From the NCBI RefSeq assembly GCF_000445995.2, contig NC_022080.4, forward strand, positions 496,001-560,000: 64,000 nucleotides of DNA. Reading direction: 5' to 3'. A program made the position numbers and the translations under genes. The notes under the pieces were generated by a model that had not been told where the DNA came from, searched no databases, and worked only from the letters and a program-made list of their open reading frames with translations. Below are positions 15,229-24,467 of the stretch, in pieces (position 1 is the stretch's first letter; each line of letters starts with the position of its first letter). The DNA is from Geobacillus genomosp. 3. GTDB taxonomy: Bacteria; Bacillota; Bacilli; Bacillales; Anoxybacillaceae.

Positions 15229-16494
15229 ATGAGGGGGAAATTCAAAAATTTAACCGTGCAAGTCATTATCGGTATTATTTTAGGGATTACCGTCGGATTT
15301 TTATTCCCGGAATTCGGCACAAAGTTAAAAGTGTTGGCTGATGGGTTTATTAAGCTCATTAAAATGGTGATCGCCCCGATCATTTTCTTTACAGTTGTTA
15401 TCGGGATCGGCAATATGGGCGACTTGAAAAAAATTGGCCGCATTGGTGGAAAGGCGCTTCTTTACTTTGAGATCGTGACGACGTTTGCCCTGGCGATTGG
15501 GATTGTCGTTGTGAACTTCATCAAACCGGGAATTGGTTTCAACACTGACGCAGTTAAAGGCGGCGACATTTCGCAATATACGAAGCAGGCGGAAGAAACG
15601 AGCCATGGATTTGTCGACTTTGTATTAAGCATCATTCCGGATAACGTCGTTGCCGCGATGGCCAGTGGGGAACTGCTTCCGGTGCTCTTCTTTGCCGTCT
15701 TGTTTGGCTTGGCAGCAGCGGGGTTAGGGGAAAAAGCCAAACCAGTGCTTTCTCTATTTGAGCGGATCGCAGAAGTTTTCTTCGGCGTGGTCAACATGGT
15801 TATGAAAGTATCGCCGATCGCCGCATTTGGCGCGATGGCGTACACGATCGGTACATTCGGCCTCGGCTCGCTCGTGTCGCTTGGCAAGCTGATGGGGTCG
15901 GTATATATTACGATGGCGCTCTTTATTTTCATCGTGCTTGGCGGGATTGCGAAGTTTTACGGATTTAACATCTTTAAGTTTCTCGCTTATATTAAGGAAG
16001 AACTGTTGCTCGTCCTTGGCACGTCTTCATCGGAATCGGCGCTGCCACGGCTGATGGAACGGCTTGAAAAATATGGTTGCTCGAAGTCGGTCGTTGGCCT
16101 TGTCGTTCCGACCGGGTATTCATTTAACTTGGACGGCACATCGATTTACTTGTCGATGGCGGCCATTTTCATCGCCCAGGCATACGGCATTGACCTAACG
16201 ATTTGGCAAGAGCTGACGTTGCTTGGCGTGTTGATGCTCACCTCGAAAGGAGCGGCTGGGGTTACCGGTTCGGGCTTTATTACACTAGCCGCCACGTTAG
16301 CGGCATTCCCAATGATTCCGGTTGAGGGCATTGCCTTGTTGCTCGGGGTCGACCGCTTTATGTCCGAGGCGCGGGCGATCACGAACATTATCGGTAACGC
16401 CGTGGCGACTGTTGTCGTTTCGAAAATGGAAAATGAGTTTCATCCTTCTAGCGAACAGGAATTAGTGGAAGGAAAGATGACGATCGCGAAGTAA
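15229..16494 (+). CDS. dctP: Sodium/proton:C4-dicarboxylate symporter DctP
   Basis: A 421-residue secondary transporter of the DAACS (GltP/DctA) family, importing succinate, fumarate and malate with cations. Several membrane helices precede the signature region: the serine-rich loop [15 protein letters not shown], the helix motif [15 protein letters not shown], and the ligand-site motif with [12 protein letters not shown] near the C terminus. ATG 15229 is 10 bp after AAAGGAG; the GTG at 15220 touches the ribosome site. A cre site precedes it, and the DctSR system and DctB are encoded alongside. Confidence 0.93.
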   Translation: MRGKFKNLTVQVIIGIILGITVGFLFPEFGTKLKVLADGFIKLIKMVIAPIIFFTVVIGIGNMGDLKKIGRIGGKALLYFEIVTTFALAIGIVVVNFIKPGIGFNTDAVKGGDISQYTKQAEETSHGFVDFVLSIIPDNVVAAMASGELLPVLFFAVLFGLAAAGLGEKAKPVLSLFERIAEVFFGVVNMVMKVSPIAAFGAMAYTIGTFGLGSLVSLGKLMGSVYITMALFIFIVLGGIAKFYGFNIFKFLAYIKEELLLVLGTSSSESALPRLMERLEKYGCSKSVVGLVVPTGYSFNLDGTSIYLSMAAIFIAQAYGIDLTIWQELTLLGVLMLTSKGAAGVTGSGFITLAATLAAFPMIPVEGIALLLGVDRFMSEARAITNIIGNAVATVVVSKMENEFHPSSEQELVEGKMTIAK

Positions 16495-16502
16495 CAAGCA
16501 GA

Positions 16503-16556
16503 GGCTCCGCTCCAAAGATGACACGTGTCATCTTTGGAGCGAGCCTTTTTGTTTTT
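16503..16556 (+). terminator. Very strong terminator after dctP
   Basis: A perfect 16-bp stem (arms starting GCTCCAAAGATG and ending CATCTTTGGAGC, 16509-16540), extended by GGCTC/GAGCC and followed by a T5 run. It lies between dctP and the convergent tatC. Confidence 0.95.
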
Positions 16557-16640
16557 TACATCGTTCCAACGATCGCCAGATTTCCGCGGGATTAGGGATA
16601 TTTGGCTGAACTGAACGGAGATGCAGACGGGAAAAGCAGC

Positions 16641-17390
16641 TTACGGAACAGAGCGGGCCTCGTTTTTTACCCATCCGTCATTCGTTCTATGTTTTCGGCG
16701 GTACACTGATTTAGACAGCCAAACACTGCACTCATATAGGAATAATAAGGGGATAATAACGAGAACGTCTGATAGCAGATCCGGAGGAGTGATGAACACT
16801 GCGATCAACATTAATACAAAATAAGCAAATTTTCGTATCCGCTGCAGCCGGTATGGATTCAACACTCCGAGACTTGTCAAAAACATGATGATGGCCGGGA
16901 GTTCAAACAAAAATCCGAATGGAACCGTCGTATGAATGACAAATCGAAAATACTTTTCCGCTGTAAAGAGCGTTGTGAATGCATCCCCTGATAAAGAGAG
17001 AAGGAATTTAAAAATAAATGGGAAAATAATAAAATAACCAAAGCAAACTCCTAGTACAAAAAGAAGAAACAGTGCCGGGATGTAGGCCAATGTGACTTTC
17101 CGCTCGTGCTCGTGCAATGCCGGCCGGACGAACAGCCATGCCTGATGGGCGGCAATGGGAATCGTTCCGGCTAAGGCGATGACTCCGGCTAAGATGAAAT
17201 AAATCCATAAAATGTCGCTCGGTCCGAGAACCGCAAGCTTCACCGGAAGATCTTCGGCAAGCCATCTATAAATAGACGGGGCAGAAAAGAGCGAGCCGAT
17301 TAGCAAAAGAACAAAAGCACTCAAAGTAATGATCAACCGTTTGCGCAATTCTTCTAAGTGCCCGATAAGCTCCATATCTTTCTTGTCCAT
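16641..17390 (-). CDS. tatC: Twin-arginine translocase subunit TatC
   Basis: The six-helix receptor of the Tat pathway that binds twin-arginine signal peptides. The 249 residues contain the N-terminal signature HLEELRKR, the conserved FVRPALHEHERK loop with its Glu, and LFELPAII in a late helix. ATG 17390 follows GGGGGAAG. It is last in a phoX-tatA-tatC gene set and by context corresponds to B. subtilis TatCd, which is paired with a secreted phosphodiesterase (PhoD) in the same way. Confidence 0.95.
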   Translation of the reverse strand: MDKKDMELIGHLEELRKRLIITLSAFVLLLIGSLFSAPSIYRWLAEDLPVKLAVLGPSDILWIYFILAGVIALAGTIPIAAHQAWLFVRPALHEHERKVTLAYIPALFLLFVLGVCFGYFIIFPFIFKFLLSLSGDAFTTLFTAEKYFRFVIHTTVPFGFLFELPAIIMFLTSLGVLNPYRLQRIRKFAYFVLMLIAVFITPPDLLSDVLVIIPLLFLYECSVWLSKSVYRRKHRTNDGWVKNEARSVP

Positions 17391-17448
17391 TGTCTTCCCC
17401 CTGTTCAACAAGGGGCAAGGGCTGCCCCTTATTGCTTTCTGCTTTTAG

Positions 17449-17652
17449 CTAGCTCGTTTTTTCTACTTTATTATTGGTTGGCAACGTTTTGTTCGGCTCA
17501 TCGTCTGCGACCAATTCCCGCGTCGATTTTTTGAACTCTTTTAATGTTGTGCCAAAAGCGCGCCCAATTTCGGGAAGTTTGGACGGCCCGAAGATGATTA
17601 AGGCGATGACTAAAATAAGGATTAGTCCTGGAATTCCTATGTTTTGCAACAT
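17449..17652 (-). CDS. tatA: Twin-arginine translocase subunit TatA
   Basis: A 67-residue TatA: a short N-terminal membrane helix ([15 protein letters not shown]), the hinge [14 protein letters not shown], then an amphipathic helix and a charged tail. It forms the pore used with TatC. The start at 17652 has AGGAGG 6-7 bp upstream; the frame continues 21 codons without a site. A hairpin (AAGGGGCA/TGCCCCTT, about 17409-17431) lies between tatA and tatC and may adjust their ratio. Confidence 0.94.
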   Translation of the reverse strand: MLQNIGIPGLILILVIALIIFGPSKLPEIGRAFGTTLKEFKKSTRELVADDEPNKTLPTNNKVEKTS

Positions 17653-17725
17653 GTCAATATCCTCCTGATTTTTAGTTGTCATTTTCGTGTGCAAACGGAT
17701 TATCCGTTTGCACACGGTTTTTCAT

Positions 17726-19372
17726 CTATTTATTGAAATGCCCTCCTTGCACAGCTACGAGACAAGAACGGCCGAAACGATGGCCCGGATAAGGATTCCA
17801 CGTCTCCGGATGTTGTACATCTAAAAATAATGTACGCTCATCGGGGGTGAACCACGGGCCGGTGACTTCGCATCCCTTTGGCCCCGATGCAAATTGGAAC
17901 GGCTCCCCGTAATGTTTGCCGTCAGTCGGAATCATAAACACCCCACAGTTTTTGTAGGCGGCGTACACATTATCTTCCGTTGCATAAAAGTCTTCAACCA
18001 CCCAAAGGTTTCCTTTGCTATCAAAGTGGAGGTTGTCCGGGCACGTAATGCCGCTTTGGCGTCCGCCGGCAATAAATACTTCAAAAGTGAACTTATCGCT
18101 TCCGTGATCACCATCTGCAGGGATAAAACGAATAATTTGACCATGGAAATTTCCGTGCTTCGAATTATTTGTTAACGATAAAAAGACACTTCCATCATAA
18201 GGATGAATTTCGACATCTTCCGGGCGATCAAGCGGTGTGGCCTTAACCGCGACACCTGCTTCCCGCGCGTAAGTCAGTACGTCCGCTTGGCTGGTGAAAA
18301 ACTTTTTGCCGTTCTTTTCGTAATTTTGCAAATCTGTATTCGTTTCGTAGTCGAGCGCGATCCATTTTTGTTTTCCGAGATCGGCGACATACAATGTTCC
18401 GCTTTCTAAAATATCGAAGTTGGCCTCGCGGCTATTCGGATTATATTTCTTTCGGCTAATGAACTTATAGAAAAAGGCGTCGCTTTTGTCATCACCCATG
18501 TAAACGGCAACTCTGCCATCCTTTGTCAAGGACATAGCTGTATTTTCATGGGCGAAGCGTCCGAGCGCGGTATGTTTGCGTATCGGTGCATCTGGGTTAA
18601 ACGGATCAACTTCTACAACCCATCCATAATGCTCGTTGATAAAATCAGGCCATCCGTAGTCGTCGCCGTAATATGTATTCTCTTCACAGGAAAGAACGGT
18701 GTTCCAAAGCGTTCTTCCGCCGCTGCAGTTGCCAAGCGTTCCTATTACCGTTTTGGCCCCTTTTACCGCCCTGCTCCCGCTTGCGGGACCGGTCAGCACA
18801 ATCGGAGTGTTCGCATCGATCCGGCGGTTGTATTGGTCGTCTTTTACTACTTTCCATTCCCCTTTTTCTTTTTTAACGTGAATAATAGAGCCGCCGACAG
18901 CTTCTTTCTCCATTTTTAACAATTCGGGATAGCGTGAAAGGTTGGATTTGTCAAACTTACTCGGGTCAATTCCGAGTATGTTCATGTAGTTTTCTGGCTC
19001 AGGAAATTCATGGTTGATCCAAATCAATCCTTCTTCGGAGTTGTTGCCGCCTGTCAGGCTATCGATCGGAAAGTAGACCGTAAGATCAGCCGAGTCACCG
19101 AACCGCTCCCCTTTCGAGTTAATGACATCCCCATATGAAGCAATAATGTTGTATCGATAACCTGTCGGCAAGACTAAATCGTTTTCCCATGTGCGGCTGA
19201 TCGGCTTAAAAGGCGCGGTGAGCGGTTTACCCTTTCCGTGAGGCTGGCCGTTCATCAAGTGGTTGGCGGTCAAGGCGTCGGCCTTCGCGGTTAATGTCTC
19301 AATGCCGGATGATGCCGCGACTAGGGCGGCCGTGCTGCTTCCTACATATTTTAAGAATAAACGGCGATCCAT
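17726..19372 (-). CDS. phoX: PhoX-family secreted alkaline phosphatase
   Basis: A 548-residue PhoX-type (DUF839) phosphatase. PhoX enzymes release phosphate from organic esters and use calcium and iron cofactors. The N terminus is a Tat signal peptide (DRRLFLKYVGSSTAALVA), so the folded enzyme is exported by the TatA/TatC encoded just downstream. Conserved parts include IWINHEFPEPENYM, LSCEENTYYGDDYGW, LGRFAHENTAM, RPEDVEIHPYDGSVFLSLTN and CPDNLHFDSKGNLWVVED. Tandem Pho boxes precede the gene. Phosphate starvation should therefore induce both the enzyme and its export machine. Confidence 0.93.
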   Translation of the reverse strand: MDRRLFLKYVGSSTAALVAASSGIETLTAKADALTANHLMNGQPHGKGKPLTAPFKPISRTWENDLVLPTGYRYNIIASYGDVINSKGERFGDSADLTVYFPIDSLTGGNNSEEGLIWINHEFPEPENYMNILGIDPSKFDKSNLSRYPELLKMEKEAVGGSIIHVKKEKGEWKVVKDDQYNRRIDANTPIVLTGPASGSRAVKGAKTVIGTLGNCSGGRTLWNTVLSCEENTYYGDDYGWPDFINEHYGWVVEVDPFNPDAPIRKHTALGRFAHENTAMSLTKDGRVAVYMGDDKSDAFFYKFISRKKYNPNSREANFDILESGTLYVADLGKQKWIALDYETNTDLQNYEKNGKKFFTSQADVLTYAREAGVAVKATPLDRPEDVEIHPYDGSVFLSLTNNSKHGNFHGQIIRFIPADGDHGSDKFTFEVFIAGGRQSGITCPDNLHFDSKGNLWVVEDFYATEDNVYAAYKNCGVFMIPTDGKHYGEPFQFASGPKGCEVTGPWFTPDERTLFLDVQHPETWNPYPGHRFGRSCLVAVQGGHFNK

Positions 19373-19416
19373 CGTTCCCGATTCCCCCTTTAGTCGTTAG
19401 TGGACTTACAGTTATG

Positions 19417-19424
19417 ATTGTATA
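19417..19424 (-). promoter_or_regulatory. -10 element of the phoX promoter
   Basis: TATACAAT on the minus strand, about 16 bp from the Pho boxes and 45 bp from the phoX start. No good -35 is present, as usual for PhoP-activated promoters. Confidence 0.55.
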
Positions 19425-19439
19425 GAGCCAAAAAGGAAA

Positions 19440-19470
19440 TGTGAATAAAATGAATGTAAATGATTGTTAA
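19440..19470 (-). promoter_or_regulatory. Pho boxes (PhoP binding sites)
   Basis: On the minus strand TTAACA, TTTACA and TTCACA occur in a row, the first two exactly 10 bp apart, with a weaker TTTATT on the same helical face. This fits the B. subtilis PhoP consensus TT(A/C/T)A(C/T)A repeated every 10-11 bp just upstream of the -10. The 240 bp beyond, up to 19714, hold no gene I can support. Confidence 0.75.
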
Positions 19471-19714
19471 TTTTCTATAAATATTTTAATTATCTGTAAA
19501 TAGCGGTGTCGTTGCCAGATTGTACGGGATCAGTGCCGCTGTTGGTAAAATAGCCACATAACTTGAAGCCAAGGGCATTGTCAAACAGTTAGGTTAACTG
19601 GATCGATGGAGACAAAAAGGCCGGGGTAGACCGTTTCCCTTAACGCATATATTTTGCTTTTTCTTGTCGGTTTTTCCATAATAGAGTTATACTGATGTTG
19701 GAGGGGGAATCACC

Positions 19715-20542
19715 GTGAACAGCTTGCAAGATTGCGCGGTTTTACATAACGGGGTGCAAATGCCTTGGGTCGGCCTTGGCGTCTACAAAGTGAAAGAGGG
19801 AGACGAAGTGAAAAGCGCCGTGCGCACCGCGTTGGAAGTTGGCTATCGCCATATCGATACAGCTGCTTTTTATGAAAATGAGGAAGGGGTCGGTCAGGCG
19901 ATCCGTGAATCCGGCATCCCGCGCGAGCAAGTATTTGTAACGACGAAAGTATGGAACACCGACCAAGGGTATGAAACGACGCTAAAGGCGTTTGATGCAA
20001 GCTTGAAAAAGCTTAGGTTTGATTACGTTGACCTGTACTTAGTCCACTGGCCGGTGAAAGGGAAGTATAAAGAGACGTACAAAGCGCTTGAAAAGCTGTA
20101 TAAAGACGGCTATGTGCGTGCGATTGGCGTCAGTAACTTCCAAATTCACCATTTGAAGGATGTGATGGCTGACTGCGAAATCAAACCAATGGTCAACCAG
20201 GTTGAGTATCATCCACGCCTGACACAAAAAGAGCTGCAGTCGTTTTGTCAGGAAAACGGTATTCAACTTGAGGCATGGTCGCCGCTTATGCGCGGGGAAA
20301 TTTTAACCGAGCCGACGATCGTTGAAATCGGAAAAAAATACGGAAAAACGCCAGCGCAAGTCGTGTTGCGCTGGGATTTGCAGCACGGCGTCGTGACGAT
20401 TCCGAAATCGGTGACGCCGGCGCGGATCAAGGAAAATGCGGACCTTTTTGGCTTTTCGCTCACTGAAGAGGAAATGAAGCGAATCGATGCATTAAACTTA
20501 AACAAACGGATCGGAGCCGACCCGGACAATTTCAACTTTTGA
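19715..20542 (+). CDS. Aldo/keto reductase
   Basis: A 275-residue NADPH-dependent aldo/keto reductase of the YvgN/YtbE type, reducing aldehydes and alpha-dicarbonyls such as methylglyoxal. The (beta/alpha)8 barrel shows GYRHIDTAAFYENEEGVG (catalytic Asp and Tyr), DYVDLYLVHWPV (His), and the cofactor end IPKSVTPARIKENADLF. GTG 19715 follows GGAGGGGG. It stands alone between the phoX promoter region and its own terminator. Confidence 0.92.
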   Translation: MNSLQDCAVLHNGVQMPWVGLGVYKVKEGDEVKSAVRTALEVGYRHIDTAAFYENEEGVGQAIRESGIPREQVFVTTKVWNTDQGYETTLKAFDASLKKLRFDYVDLYLVHWPVKGKYKETYKALEKLYKDGYVRAIGVSNFQIHHLKDVMADCEIKPMVNQVEYHPRLTQKELQSFCQENGIQLEAWSPLMRGEILTEPTIVEIGKKYGKTPAQVVLRWDLQHGVVTIPKSVTPARIKENADLFGFSLTEEEMKRIDALNLNKRIGADPDNFNF

Positions 20543-20557
20543 TGAATGGATCAGCCA

Positions 20558-20586
20558 AACAGCGCCTACTGCTGGCGCTGTTTTTT
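20558..20586 (+). terminator. Terminator after the aldo/keto reductase
   Basis: ACAGCGCC pairs with GGCGCTGT around a 7-nt loop, followed by T6. Confidence 0.9.
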
Positions 20587-20696
20587 CTATAAGGAATGAA
20601 ACCAAAGCGGCATGTTTGACGTATGAAACAGTAAATAAGTACAATAAATAATAGTATACACATTTGCCGAACATTGAAAAAACGGAGGGTGTTGCA

Positions 20697-21389
20697 ATGC
20701 TGTTTCATCCGATGGATATTTTCATTTTTATTGCCTTCCTCATCTCGCTCTGGGCACAATGGAAGGTATCGAACAACTTCAATACTTGGTCTAAAGTTCC
20801 TGCCTCATCAGGTTTGACCGGAGCAGAAGTGGCGCGCATGATTTTGGATCGCCAAGGGTTGCATCACGTGCCGGTTGAGGTCGTGCCAGGGCGGCTTTCC
20901 GACCATTACGATCCAATTTCTCGTGTCGTTCGTCTGTCGGAACCCGTCTTTTACGGGCGTTCGATCGCTTCCATTTCCGTTGCCGCCCATGAGGTTGGCC
21001 ATGCCGTTCAGCATCAGCAAGGGTATGCGGCGCTCGTGCTTCGCCACCGGATGTTCCCGGTTGTGAATTTGGCTTCCGGTGTGGCCCCGTTTTTGCTGTT
21101 GGCGGGGTTTTTATTCCAGCAATTTTCGTTGCTCGGCCTCGGCATTTTGTTCTTCTCACTGGCGGTGGCATTCCAACTTATTACGCTTCCGGTCGAGTTT
21201 AATGCGAGCGCCCGGGCGAAACGGTTTATCTTGGCGGAAGGAATGATCGCTTCGGATGAAGCGCGCGGCGTGAACAAAGTGCTCGGTGCGGCGGCGTTGA
21301 CGTATGTAGCTGCGACATTGATCGCTGTGTTTGAATTGTTGAAATACGTGCTCATTTTCACCCAAGGGAACCATAACGAGGAATCGTAA
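20697..21389 (+). CDS. Zinc metallopeptidase, YugP family
   Basis: A 230-residue membrane-bound peptidase of the YugP (PF04298) family. It has an N-terminal membrane helix (residues 7-22), the gluzincin-like motif HEVGHAVQH at 98-106, and two or three hydrophobic helices in the C-terminal half. The active site should face the cytosol or membrane surface. Substrates are unknown. ATG 20697 follows GGAGGG; 11 further in-frame codons upstream have no site. Confidence 0.9.
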   Translation: MLFHPMDIFIFIAFLISLWAQWKVSNNFNTWSKVPASSGLTGAEVARMILDRQGLHHVPVEVVPGRLSDHYDPISRVVRLSEPVFYGRSIASISVAAHEVGHAVQHQQGYAALVLRHRMFPVVNLASGVAPFLLLAGFLFQQFSLLGLGILFFSLAVAFQLITLPVEFNASARAKRFILAEGMIASDEARGVNKVLGAAALTYVAATLIAVFELLKYVLIFTQGNHNEES

Positions 21390-21520
21390 AACGTTAGCCG
21401 CCGGTTTCGGGTCGCCCGCCGTTGGCGGCCGTCCGGCGGCAGCACTTCTTATAGGCTGTTGTTGATACTTTTATGCGCAGGAGGTGTAACCTGGGCGCTT
21501 CATCCGCGCTCAGATACAAA

Positions 21521-22873
21521 TTGGACATAGCCGGTTTATTGGTAGTGGCACTGTTAATCGCTTGCACCGCTTTTTTTGTCGCTTCGGAATTCGCCATTGT
21601 CAAAGTGCGCAGCTCGCGCATCGATCAACTTGTCAATGAAGGAAATAAACGGGCGGTCGCGGCGAAAAGAGTGATTTCGAACTTGGATGGTTATTTATCG
21701 GCGAACCAGCTTGGCATTACTCTCACTTCGCTTGGTCTTGGTTGGCTTGGGGAGCCGACGGTGGCGCGGATGTTGCTGCCGCTGTTTGAACGCCTCCATT
21801 TATCGGAATCGATTTCCCACCTTTTAGCGTTTATTATTTCGTTTTCGCTCATTACGTTTTTGCACGTTGTCGTCGGCGAGTTGGCGCCGAAAACGTTTGC
21901 TATTCATAAGGCGGAAGCGATTACGCTATGGACGGCCAAACCGCTCATTTGGTTTTATAAAATCATGTATCCAGTGATTTGGTCGTTAAACAATTCAGCC
22001 CGGTTGGTGACGCGTCTCTTTGGTCTCAAGCCGGTCGCGGAGCATGAGATTGCTCACTCCGAAGAAGAGTTGCGTCTCATTTTATCGGAAAGTTACAAGA
22101 GCGGAGAGATTAACCAGTCTGAGTACCGCTATGTCAACAATATTTTTCGTTTTGATGACCGCGTGGCAAAAGAAATTATGGTGCCGCGCAAGGAGATCGT
22201 GGCGCTAGACATTAATAAGAGCGTCAAGGAAAATTTGGAAATTATTCAGGAAGAAAAGTATACGCGCTACCCGGTCATTGATGGCGATAAGGACCATGTG
22301 CTCGGGCTCATTAACGTAAAAGAAGTATTTACGGATTTTGTCGTCAATCCATCAAACGAAAAGCAAATGAAAGACTATATTCGCCCGATCATTCAAGTCA
22401 TTGAATCGATCGCCATTCATGATTTGTTGGTTAAAATGCAAAAAGAACGCATCCATATGGCGATTTTAGTCGATGAGTATGGAGGCACGTCCGGCTTGGT
22501 CACGGTAGAGGACATCTTGGAAGAAATCGTTGGTGAAATCCAAGATGAGTTCGATATTGATGAAACGCCGCTCATCCAAAAAATTGAGGATCGGTTCATT
22601 TTGGATGGCAAAGTGCTCATTAGCGAAGTGAACGACTTGTTAGGGCTTGAAATCGATGATGACGATGTCGATACGATTGGCGGTTGGATTTTGACGAAAC
22701 ATTACGATATTCAGATAGAGGATAGTGTGGAGATTGATGGTTATCTCTTTACTGTGAAAGAAATGGATGGTCATCATGTCAAGACATTGGAAGTGGTGAA
22801 AAAAGAACCGGAGTTGGATGAAGAAGAGGGAGAAACGACAGGTACGGAAGAGGAGGAAAAATTGCGTTTATGA
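21521..22873 (+). CDS. CNNM/CBS-domain membrane protein (hemolysin C / YhdP-like)
   Basis: A roughly 450-residue protein: an N-terminal DUF21/CNNM membrane domain (helices from [22 protein letters not shown] to [24 protein letters not shown]), a CBS pair ([12 protein letters not shown], then [28 protein letters not shown]) and a C-terminal CorC_HlyC domain. Bacterial members are Mg2+ exporters or Mg-linked proteins (B. subtilis MpfA/YhdP). The start is uncertain. TTG 21521 fits the family N terminus but has no ribosome site. A perfect AGGAGGT at 21480 points to an in-frame CTG at 21491, and ATG 21473 lies before it. Confidence 0.88.
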   Translation: MDIAGLLVVALLIACTAFFVASEFAIVKVRSSRIDQLVNEGNKRAVAAKRVISNLDGYLSANQLGITLTSLGLGWLGEPTVARMLLPLFERLHLSESISHLLAFIISFSLITFLHVVVGELAPKTFAIHKAEAITLWTAKPLIWFYKIMYPVIWSLNNSARLVTRLFGLKPVAEHEIAHSEEELRLILSESYKSGEINQSEYRYVNNIFRFDDRVAKEIMVPRKEIVALDINKSVKENLEIIQEEKYTRYPVIDGDKDHVLGLINVKEVFTDFVVNPSNEKQMKDYIRPIIQVIESIAIHDLLVKMQKERIHMAILVDEYGGTSGLVTVEDILEEIVGEIQDEFDIDETPLIQKIEDRFILDGKVLISEVNDLLGLEIDDDDVDTIGGWILTKHYDIQIEDSVEIDGYLFTVKEMDGHHVKTLEVVKKEPELDEEEGETTGTEEEEKLRL

Positions 22874-22900
22874 GGCAGACGGAAGACCGTCTGCCTTTTA
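22874..22900 (+). terminator. Terminator after the CNNM/CBS gene
   Basis: GGCAGACGG-AAGA-CCGTCTGCC followed by TTTTA. Confidence 0.9.
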
Positions 22901-22934
22901 TCATCCTAAACCGGAAACCGCTGCTTGCCGGCGT

Positions 22935-22995
22935 GAGCGCAGGGGGAGGGTGTTCAACATCTTCTCCTGCCAACTAAAGCGAAGGCGGGAGAGAT
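22935..22995. mobile_element. IS200/IS605-like right-end remnant
   Basis: AACATCTTCTCCTGCC, a loop with CTAAAGCG, then GGCGGGAGAG and TTCA. The hairpin resembles the one at 54050-54100 (AACATCTCCC, CTAAGCG, GGTGGGAGAG, TTCA) in order and sequence. Such hairpins next to TTCA-type borders are typical of IS200/IS605 right ends. It overlaps the last codons of the yhcT-like gene. The assignment is by resemblance between two loci and to the family pattern, not by a database match. Confidence 0.4.
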
Positions 22996-23894
22996 TCATG
23001 ATCAATGACCGTGAGATCGACAGGGAAGTCGTTCGTCTGCGCGAGACAGACAATTTCTTCATTTGTAAACGGGTGGCGGAACGTTAGTTTAGCGGCATGC
23101 AGCGCATGACGATGAAACACCGGTTGGCCGCCATAAAGCACGTCGCCGACGAGCGGATGCCCGAGATGGGCCAAATGGACGCGAATTTGGTGTGTCCGCC
23201 CGGTGTCAAGGATAAGCTCCACAAGTGACGTGGTCGGAAACGTTTTGAGCACGCGATAGTGTGTCACTGCTCTCGCTCCTGTTTTTGAGACGCGACGTCG
23301 CGTCGGATGGTGGCGGTCACGGCCGATCGGCGCGGAAATTGTACCGGATTTCGGAGACAGGTGGCCGTGAACGAGGGCGACATACGTTCGTTTAATGCCA
23401 CGGCGGGCAAGCATTCGATCGAGTGTCGCCCCGGCGAGCGGATGTTTGGCAAATAAAATTGTCCCCGACGTATCACGGTCAAGCCGATGAATATGGCGGA
23501 CTTTTGTCAAAATCGCCTGCGATTGTAAATAAAAAGCGACCGCATTGGCGAGTGTGCCTGTCTGCTCCGGCTCGGACGGATGGATATCGATGCCGGCTTC
23601 TTTATTTAAGATGAGCAAGTGATCATCTTCCCATAAGATCGAAAGTTTCCGGTATTCCGGAATGATGAGCGATAGCTCCGGTTGATACGCATAAAGCTGA
23701 AGCCGATCCCGTTCGCGAAGCTCCGTCTGCCAAGAGACGGTCCGGCCGTTCAGTTTGACGCCCTGTTCCATCCGCCATCGATGGGCGAGTTTTTTGGAGG
23801 CGGCCCATACTTCTTTAAGCAGTTGTTCTATGGTCAGCCCACCCCATAGGTTGGGGATGATGCATTCAAGCCAATCACCTTTTCTCGTCCACAA
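22974..23894 (-). CDS. RluA-family RNA pseudouridine synthase (YhcT-like)
   Basis: A 306-residue pseudouridine synthase. The N terminus is a small S4-like domain (IEQLLKEVWAASKKLAHRWRMEQGVKLNG), then the catalytic domain with HRLDRDTSGTILFAK (catalytic Asp), RTYVALVHGHL and TGRTHQIRVHLAHLGHPLVGDVLYG. Its RNA target is not known. The start is placed at TTG 23894, about 9 bp after GGGAGGG, giving the length of B. subtilis YhcT; no ATG in the longer frame has a site. The last codons coincide with a hairpin that looks like an IS605-type end, so the C-terminal tail may be acquired. Confidence 0.9.
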   Translation of the reverse strand: MWTRKGDWLECIIPNLWGGLTIEQLLKEVWAASKKLAHRWRMEQGVKLNGRTVSWQTELRERDRLQLYAYQPELSLIIPEYRKLSILWEDDHLLILNKEAGIDIHPSEPEQTGTLANAVAFYLQSQAILTKVRHIHRLDRDTSGTILFAKHPLAGATLDRMLARRGIKRTYVALVHGHLSPKSGTISAPIGRDRHHPTRRRVSKTGARAVTHYRVLKTFPTTSLVELILDTGRTHQIRVHLAHLGHPLVGDVLYGGQPVFHRHALHAAKLTFRHPFTNEEIVCLAQTNDFPVDLTVIDHESLPPSL

Positions 23895-24032
23895 ACGTCG
23901 TCGTCCCTCCCAGTTCTCTGTAGTCGTGGAAACACTTTCTACCCCTATAAGTGTATTGAATATGATACACTCATAGTATCGTTTCAGCGATGGAGAACGC
24001 AAGCATTGCGGCAAGAAAAGGTGGTATGAACA

Positions 24033-24431
24033 TTGAAAATTATGTATGCGGTGACTCCGGAGCAAGAAAATTACATGCACTATTTGTTACATTATTTCTA
24101 CACTGATATTTTCCCGTACTATTTCGATGATGAGCAAATTCGCCAGTTTGAGGAACTTGGCATTCTTTCGTTGGACCATGAGCATGTTACATATAACGGA
24201 ACGATGAAAGAGGCGTTCCAAATCATCTCAGCGTTACAGTCGTTGATCACGGTCATCGAACATATCGGGGAACACGGAGAGCACGAACAATACGAATGGT
24301 TGTTTGAGCGTAACCAAAACATTTTGGCCCGCCATGGAATCACTTTTCCATTTCAGGCGAGGCAGTTCACCCGCAAGCGAGTGCTGCCATGCAGCATGTA
24401 TGTTCCTGCCACGAGCCAGTGGGTGATGTAA
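24033..24431 (+). CDS. YhcU-like protein (DUF5365)
   Basis: A 132-residue acidic, mostly helical protein of unknown function, matching the position of B. subtilis yhcU beside yhcT and yhcV. Visible features are an aromatic N-terminal helix (YMHYLLHYFYTDIFPYYFDDEQIRQFEELG) and a central helix (QIISALQSLITVIEHIGEHGEHEQYEWLFERN). TTG 24033 follows AAGGTGG; an ATG three codons later is possible. No signal peptide or membrane helix is evident. Confidence 0.8.
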   Translation: MKIMYAVTPEQENYMHYLLHYFYTDIFPYYFDDEQIRQFEELGILSLDHEHVTYNGTMKEAFQIISALQSLITVIEHIGEHGEHEQYEWLFERNQNILARHGITFPFQARQFTRKRVLPCSMYVPATSQWVM

Positions 24432-24467
24432 GGAAAAAGGAGCTGAGCCAACAGCGGGCGAAGCTCC

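Noticed and set aside
17405..17432. Terminator between tatA and tatC
   Set aside because: The AAGGGGCA/TGCCCCTT hairpin has no T tract on the transcribed strand, so it is more likely an RNA-stability or partial attenuation structure.
19500..19620. Fragment reading LYGISAAVGKIAT then LEAKGIVKQLG with two stops, resembling the winged-helix part of Fic-type proteins
   Set aside because: Only about 35 codons, interrupted, no start signal. Similarity is too weak to call a pseudogene without a search.
21395..21460. Riboswitch before the CNNM/CBS gene
   Set aside because: GC-rich inverted repeats are present, but no M-box or other known aptamer signature could be matched.
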